Assembly (NCBI GenBank): GCA_002205965.3
Contig: NADL03000684.1
Span: 124,001-188,000 of the forward strand
Reading direction: 5' to 3'
Origin: Kappaphycus alvarezii
Lineage: Eukaryota; Rhodophyta; Florideophyceae; Gigartinales; Solieriaceae
DNA length: 64,000 bases
Made by a program: the position numbers and the translations under genes. The notes beneath the pieces are model-generated. The model made no database searches, was not told the DNA's origin, and saw only the letters and a program-made list of their open reading frames with translations. How positions within the stretch are numbered: the first letter of the stretch is position 1; each line of letters opens with the position of its first letter. Positions 58,747-64,000 of the stretch are shown here, piece after piece.

Positions 58747-59899
58747 ATGTCGTTCGCCTTTGTAACCCCCACACCAGTCACCCCCACCCCAACCTTCCAC
58801 GGCCGCACCGTATCCGACATCCGACCCCAAACCCCACTCGGTAAGCCCCCACCCTCCCCCTCCCCACCCCTCAAACCCCGTATCCCCCAAACCACACCCC
58901 TAACCTTAACCTAACCTAACCATACCCACCCCTGCCCTCCTCACCCCGATCCAAATCTGCCTCCCAAACTCCCCAACTCCAGTGCGTGCTTCTCTCGCCG
59001 ACAACCTCGTCAAACGCGCGCGTCAGGATGCAGACAAGGTAGTTGCCATGTTGGGCAAGGCGCCTGTCGCTGGTGTTGCTATGGGCCTTTTAGCTGCCGC
59101 TGCGCTTGGTGTGCCGCACGATGTCCATGCGTTGACGCGTGCGGATATTGAACAGTTGACTTATTCGCAGGTGAAGGGTTCGGGGCTTGCAAATAGATGC
59201 CCGGAAGTGGAAGGGGCAAAGGGGTCTATCAAGTTGGAGTCGGGGAAGGATTATAAGATTGTGGACTTGTGTTTGGAGCCAAAGACGTTTTTGGTGGAGG
59301 AGGAGGTGACGGGGAAGAAGAAGGGTGAGGTGAAGAAGGCATATGTGGATACCAAGTTGATGACGAGGGCTACCTATACTTTGACGGGTATTGAAGGCCC
59401 GCTCAAGTCGAGTGGCAGTGAGATTGTGTTTGAGGAGAAGGATGGCATTGACTATGCCGCTACAACCGTTCAGTTGCCGGGAGGGGAGCGCGTACCGTTC
59501 ATGTTTACAATTAAGAATTTGGTCGCAAAGGCTGAGGGCAAGGATATCACTACCGCTACCGAGTTTGGAGGCGACTTTACCGTGCCTTCGTATCGTTCTG
59601 GTCTCTTTTTGGACCCCAAGGGACGTGGTGGTACTACTGGGTATGATATGGCCGTTGCTTTGCCGGCTATGGAGGCGGACGGAGGGGAGGGGCAGGATGA
59701 GATTTTTAAGGAGACAAATAAGGTGTTCCAAGTGACTGATGGCGCTATTGAGATGGCGGTGCAGAAGATCGACCCGGTCAGTAATGAAGTGGCGGGTGTA
59801 TTTGTGTCAGAGCAGCTGTCGGATACTGATATGGGAGCCAAGGCCCCGAAGAAGATTTTGCTCAAGGGCGTGTTCTACGCTCGCGTTGAAGAAGCATGA
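58747..59899 (+). CDS. psbO: PsbO, 33-kDa extrinsic manganese-stabilising protein of photosystem II
   Basis: PsbO binds the lumenal face of photosystem II and stabilises the Mn4CaO5 cluster. Exon 1 (58747-58840, MSFAFVTPTPVTPTPTFHGR...) and exon 2 (58983-59899) join in frame (codon GTG) after removal of a 142-nt GTAAGC...CAG intron (58841-58982). The precursor has a plastid transit region, then KRARQDADKVVAMLG followed by a hydrophobic core (AGVAMGLLAAAALG) and VHA before LTRADIEQLTYSQVKGSG, the mature N-terminus. No twin Arg precedes the core, so Sec translocation is likely. Hallmarks: CPEVEG and DLCLEPK (the two conserved Cys), GGDFTVPSYRSGLFLDPKGRG and a C-terminal KILLKGVFYARVEEA. The frame is intact to the TGA at 59897. 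Full length, about 337 residues as precursor. Confidence 0.97.
58841..58982 (+). other. psbO: psbO spliceosomal intron
   Basis: Begins GTAAGC and ends CAACTCCAG. Removing it joins the first ATG exon in frame with the transit/lumenal sequence of exon 2; without it the gene would have to begin at a non-ATG codon. Confidence 0.85.
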
Positions 59900-60597
59900 G
59901 GTGAGACGGGGCTTGGAGCGGTGTCATGATGGACAGTGGGTCTGAATGGGGGCAAACGGCTAGGTAATGGGTTTCGGTTGATCGACTTGAGTAGTGCTTC
60001 CAGTAATGGAAGTGGTGATGTTTGTTACTTGTAGGGCTAGAGCGACAGATGTCTTGTCATGGTTTGGGGCCCTAGTGCGGATAGTAGTGTGCGCCGCAGG
60101 GATGCTGGTAAAAGTCGTTTTATTGTCGTTGGGGCATACTGTGCTATTACTTTTGTAACTCCGATGCATTGGGAGATCCAATGGAACCCGGTGTCCGCAA
60201 AAGAAGCGGTTTACAGGACAGGTGCTGAGATGCACACATTCTCGGGATTCCTGGGGAACTAACACAACTTGTTTGCAGAGCAAGAGATTACCCCAGCGAG
60301 AGCACAGCTAGCGAGCGACATGAAGTGGGGGAGTCGGTGTAACTTTGCTATGTCTAGAGGCTATGGTCGGGGAAGGGGAGGAATAGAAAGAAAACATATT
60401 AATCAAATAAACAATCTCTACTCTCAAAACGTCGAAAGAAGACTCATTCGGAGTGAGCCCTAGCAACAAATCGAGACCTCCCGACCGCGCCCGAGACAAG
60501 ATCCCCGCAACATTCCGCCAGCCACAACCGGCAACCGCTGGGTCAAACGGACTTGCATTGATGCGTTCCCTTGTTGCGACTGTACGACAGTACTGCT
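59900..60597. other. spacer between convergent psbO and psbU
   Basis: About 700 bp with no recognised domain in any frame. It must contain the 3' ends of both photosystem II genes. Confidence 0.5.
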
Positions 60598-61047
60598 TCA
60601 ACGGTATAACCCGTTATTCACCCTATCCAAGACATATTCCGGAGCCGGCTCCAGGGCGACCAAATTTTCCTTGTTATCATCCAGGAGCTTCTTCTGAGCA
60701 TCGGTAAGGCCAGGAAGATCATAGAGCTCGTCGACGCTCTTGTAAGGCCCGTTACTAACGATGAGGCCGGCGAGATTGGGGTAGAAGCCGCGCAACTTAA
60801 AGTAGGCACGGACGTTTGCATTGTTGATATCGATGACATCCGAGCCGCCGAGGTAGCCAATGCCGGCGTATTCACGCTCGGCACGGGCGGGAGAGGTGGG
60901 TACGAGGGCGGCGGAAATGGCGAGTGCGGCGGCGGAAAAGAATTTGCGACGCGAGATGGGGGTGGGAGTTGACATGCGTGGAGTGGTTGAGGTTGTGGGG
61001 TGGGAGGGGGCGGTGAGGTGGAGGGGGGCTGCTGGGATGAAGGCCAT
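60598..61047 (-). CDS. psbU: PsbU, 12-kDa extrinsic protein of photosystem II
   Basis: PsbU is a lumenal subunit of the oxygen-evolving complex in cyanobacteria and red-lineage algae that supports chloride/calcium retention and PsbV/PsbO binding. The 149-codon frame is intact. Residues 1-30 resemble a plastid transit peptide (Pro/Ser/Thr-rich). SRRKFFSAAALAISAALVP followed by TSPARA is a thylakoid signal with twin Arg, so Tat-pathway import is likely, with cleavage after ARA. The mature part has VIDINNANVRAYFKLRGFYP, GPYKSVDELYDLPGLTD and a C-terminal PAPEYVLDRVNNGLYR, the characteristic helix-hairpin-helix family ending. Convergent with psbO. Confidence 0.97.
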   Translation of the reverse strand: MAFIPAAPLHLTAPSHPTTSTTPRMSTPTPISRRKFFSAAALAISAALVPTSPARAEREYAGIGYLGGSDVIDINNANVRAYFKLRGFYPNLAGLIVSNGPYKSVDELYDLPGLTDAQKKLLDDNKENLVALEPAPEYVLDRVNNGLYR

Positions 61048-61500
61048 TGTGAGTTGGGTGAGGAAGGGGTTGGGGGCGTGGAGTGTTGGAGGAGGTGGGT
61101 TAGGGGGGAGAGGTGGGTTGGTGCGGAGATACGGATGATAAGATCGTGTGGAGGGCAGAGGCAGGGGTGTGCGATGACTGAAAAAGGAGTGGCTTGCTGG
61201 TGTGATGAACTAGTGGGGCAGACCAGAGCGTGAGCCATAAGAGAATCTGCCGGTTTTTATCTGATGTGGTGTCGCTTCAGGTGATCTCGGAGGTCGCCAT
61301 TGGTCAAGATTTTAAGTGTGCAGGCCGCTTGATATTTGGCCACTCTTTTTAGGGAACAAATGTTAATATACGGGTTTGCACTTTATTTGCTGTAAAAATT
61401 AAAAATAATGCTCACCCCAAGCTACAGAATCCAAAATATCGGATCAAAAACCTAGGAATCTCTTGGTTTCTTGTCTTTGGCTCAACTTGCAATTAAAGTG

Positions 61501-61710
61501 TACAGTATCGTACAGCCTAAAAGGCCCTCCTCCTGTAAATGAACAATAATTTTCAGCTGTGTATTCACCATATAAGATCGCTCTAAATGGTCCAACTTCA
61601 TTGTACAGTACAGTATATCTGAAGACAACGCTTTGCCAGGTGTCACGATTTAAGGAAAGAGGGCCTATACAGGACTACTGTATGTACTGTACAATACATG
61701 TACTGTACAA
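61501..61710. repeat. GTAC palindrome clusters upstream of psbU
   Basis: TACAGTATCGTACAG, TGTACAGTACAGTATA and the longer ACTGTATGTACTGTACAATA run occur within 210 bp. Confidence 0.65.
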
Positions 61711-62486
61711 CCCTGTGCAGCAATATCAGCAGTAAGTGCGTCAGTAAGTTTAGAACCAGCACTGTCTCGCCATCCTCCCATGATTTGCGCCTAATAACCG
61801 CCATATATTCGACGATCATCATGCACCACTGCTGTACTGGACCTTAGCGAACCGCCCGACACGATGACCAAGTCACTTTGCTGGGCTCACACCAGCCCTG
61901 TGAGGTAGTACCTCATGACTCGGCCTCATTTTCAGACTCTTCAGTCTTCGGAAAATAGCCATCCTGCATCCCTAATCAGTACAGCACCCCATTTTCTCCC
62001 CCCCTTTGCTGGGTAACGACCTCGGCCTAGGCACAAGGCATCCCGCTATCGAACCCCGGTCACAAGCGGACCAAGGACCAGGCCAGATATCAGGGCAACG
62101 GGCGCTGCAGGCGGGACCCATTGCTTTGATGCCGCTTTCGTGCACCCGCTGGCCCTTTCACATCTCAGAATGAAAACCTTCAACCCCTTACGAGCTTGAC
62201 CGCAGCCCTGGCGGACAAGCTACGAAAATGTCAGGGGTTTATAGTTGGATAACTTGGTAGGAATCGGCTCTTCCCCATTCCTGTATCCACGCTCGTAGGG
62301 TGGCATCCCAATGCATTCTCTAACATCAGCTGAGCCTTGGACCAATATTCCAGTGTGAGGGCGATTCTCCTTTAACGACACCCCGCGTTGATGGTCACCC
62401 CCAACGCCGCCTGCGTATTGACTGGGCTATCAGCAACTTTCTACATGGTGCGCACGCTCCATTATTTGTATTGCAGATCCTGCCAC

Positions 62487-62542
62487 ATGGTTTGAATGCA
62501 AATTCATACGACTAATATCCTTTGCATCATTCGCTTTTAGCC
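62487..62542. repeat. short dispersed repeat, copy B
   Basis: GGTTTGAATGCAAATTCATA ... CCTTTGCATCATTCG corresponds to 31485-31545. On the minus strand the copy reads ANDAKDISRMNLHSNHVAG within an open frame of 63 codons. Confidence 0.5.
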
Positions 62543-64000
62543 AACCTATTGAAACAATTGCTACCGGCATTGCCACACGTGCAGCTGTTCCGATTGCTGA
62601 GGTGCGGCAAACACTGATCACTCGTTACGCGGCGAGAATCGTCCAGAGTGGCGCCAGTTGTCTGTTGGAATGAGTTTTGGGCAAATCTTAATGCCGCAGC
62701 AAGTTGTTTCCAGAGAACTTCCGTTCTCCGGGTAAATCAGTCGCTACACAAATTAGGGCCAGTCTCCATAATCTCTAGCTCACACAACCATGCAGGTGGA
62801 ACTCATCGACACAGAGGCAGCGTATATTTAAGAAAAATTCAACCACACCTCTACAGTCTACGTCTGACATTTGCCTCAATTTTATGGAGCGTTCAAGAAC
62901 CCGGCAAGGCAGCTAAAAACCGGGAAGTCTCTACGGCACCAAACCGGCCGCTTCCATTTACGTAAGAAAATACGTAGAATACCTCCTCTCCATCAATTTC
63001 AGTCATTCTGACGAAGACAGGTGCGTAATTCTACCGATCTACGGCAAGATTCTTTGTTCTCCTGTCAAACACCATGGAATACATCCTAGTGATCTCGGTA
63101 ATAACTTCCACGATCAACAGCTTCCTCACGATTAGTACCTTCCCCTCTTCCAATACCCGGCGACACCTAAAACCCGCAGCCGCACTTCAAGAAGCGTTTA
63201 CATCCCCCGTACAACAAAGAGACTTACGATTTTAGTAGCAACAGATCAACATGACCACCTCCACCCCGCAGTGTTGAGTGCATGAGTACCACTCCTCCAG
63301 CTGACAGAGTCGAGAGCAGAACACATGAAGAAATGGAAACGTCTCCATGCAGCCAGCGATCCATCCAAGAAACACTCCTGGACATTCACACAAATGATTC
63401 TAACTTTGAAATCTGGCACCTCGCCTTGGATGAAATTTTTTTCGTCAATGACCAATCCCACTTTGCCGCCAAAACCTATACTTCCTATTTATTCAACGAC
63501 CCAAGCTACAAGGAGTACCGCAAGGTCTTCGAGATACTTTGTTTGATGATACTGAACAGCCTCTTTAGCAGTTTCGAGTCACGAGACTGGACATTAAAGC
63601 CGCAACAAACGCTTTGACAAGTTCTCTATTACACCACTGTGTAATATACCACTGTGTAATAGACGGACGGATCAGATACTTTCCTTCTGGTCATACACGG
63701 AGTAATCTCTGATTTCTGCAGTGCACTCTGGAGAAGACTGGATGAATGAACTTGGAAATAATTGTCAATTTGTCCGTCGAGCTATATTTGGGTGAAAATA
63801 CGAATAATGAGAACATATCATTATATTTGGAAATCACACTGCACGTCTCATGTTACTGAAGGATACTGTAACAGATCAAGAGTATTCCTAAATGAAGTGC
63901 TGACTTCCCATTTTAACGAGAGTGCCAACTTTTGGGCGGGAACAACGCGTTTGGCGGACACATAAAGCACCCAAAGCAAAACAGTTCCTGTTCTGAAGAT

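Larger units (their letters stand above)
61048..64000. other. no recognisable gene; GTAC palindromes near the left end
   Basis: The first 200 bp are the psbU promoter. GTAC palindromes follow at about 61501, 61602 and 61676. The rest has only short frames, the longest at 63282-63617 (111 codons, no domain). One dispersed short repeat lies at 62487-62542. Confidence 0.45.

Noticed and set aside
1-64000. CRISPR array, bacterial operons or prophage
   Set aside because: No regularly spaced direct repeats with unique spacers were seen, and introns, transit peptides and eukaryotic protein families make this nuclear DNA.
1-64000. Programmed frameshifting as the cause of the many frame changes
   Set aside because: The changes occur at varied positions and often in homopolymers without a common slippery motif, in both + and - direction; sequencing error is simpler.

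Overview
The window looks like nuclear DNA of a red alga. It carries nuclear genes for PsbO and for PsbU. PsbU is an extrinsic photosystem II subunit of cyanobacteria and the red plastid lineage, and here it has a bipartite plastid/thylakoid-lumen presequence. Around these lie ordinary eukaryotic genes (RNA polymerase I subunit, ASCC3-type helicase, UBX protein, Rxt3, SLC25 carrier, organellar PheRS) with few, short introns (142, 142 and 166 nt where they can be seen). The gene-dense parts are GC-balanced to GC-rich, and a block at about 23.5-35 kb is clearly AT-rich. No genus is claimed; a red alga with gene islands separated by transposons, like sequenced florideophytes, is an inference.

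Layout. 0-1.5 kb: nothing recognised. 1.5-5.2 kb (-): second-largest RNA polymerase I subunit. 5.5-6.2 kb (-): PAP2 lipid phosphatase. 6.7-13.0 kb (+): double-cassette Ski2-like helicase of the ASCC3/Slh1 type. 13.4-14.4 kb (-): secreted Cys-containing glycoprotein of unknown function. 15.9-17.4 kb (+): UBXN7-type UBA-UAS-UIM-UBX protein. 17.6-18.7 kb (-): Rxt3-domain protein. 19.3-21.6 kb: coding-like but unidentified. 22.0-35 kb: transposon-derived, with a Tc1/mariner relic, a long AT-rich stretch and a piggyBac-like relic. 36.2-39.9 kb (-): DIRS-type retrotransposon with reverse transcriptase, RNase H and tyrosine recombinase. 41.4-42.3 kb (+): C2-domain protein. 42.9-44.1 kb (+): mitochondrial carrier. 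44.3-46.4 kb (-): PHD-finger protein. 48.0-54.7 kb (+): complete Ty1/copia element with two LTRs and a 5-bp target-site duplication. 54.9-56.4 kb (-): fragment of another reverse-transcriptase element. 56.9-58.1 kb (-): organellar phenylalanyl-tRNA synthetase. 58.7-59.9 kb (+): psbO. 60.6-61.0 kb (-): psbU. 61.1-64 kb: nothing recognised.

Two window-wide features matter for any reader. First, many conserved genes are broken by single-base indels, often in homopolymers, while the protein on either side stays well conserved. Sequencing or assembly error is the likeliest cause, so gene spans below join several frames. Second, intergenic spaces of the gene-dense parts repeatedly contain GTAC-centred palindromes (TACAGTAC/GTACTGTA units), which are nearly absent from the AT-rich island and from the coding regions.

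Functionally, psbO and psbU lie tail to tail about 0.7 kb apart and encode two proteins that stabilise the same oxygen-evolving complex. The other host genes are housekeeping genes with no evident shared pathway.
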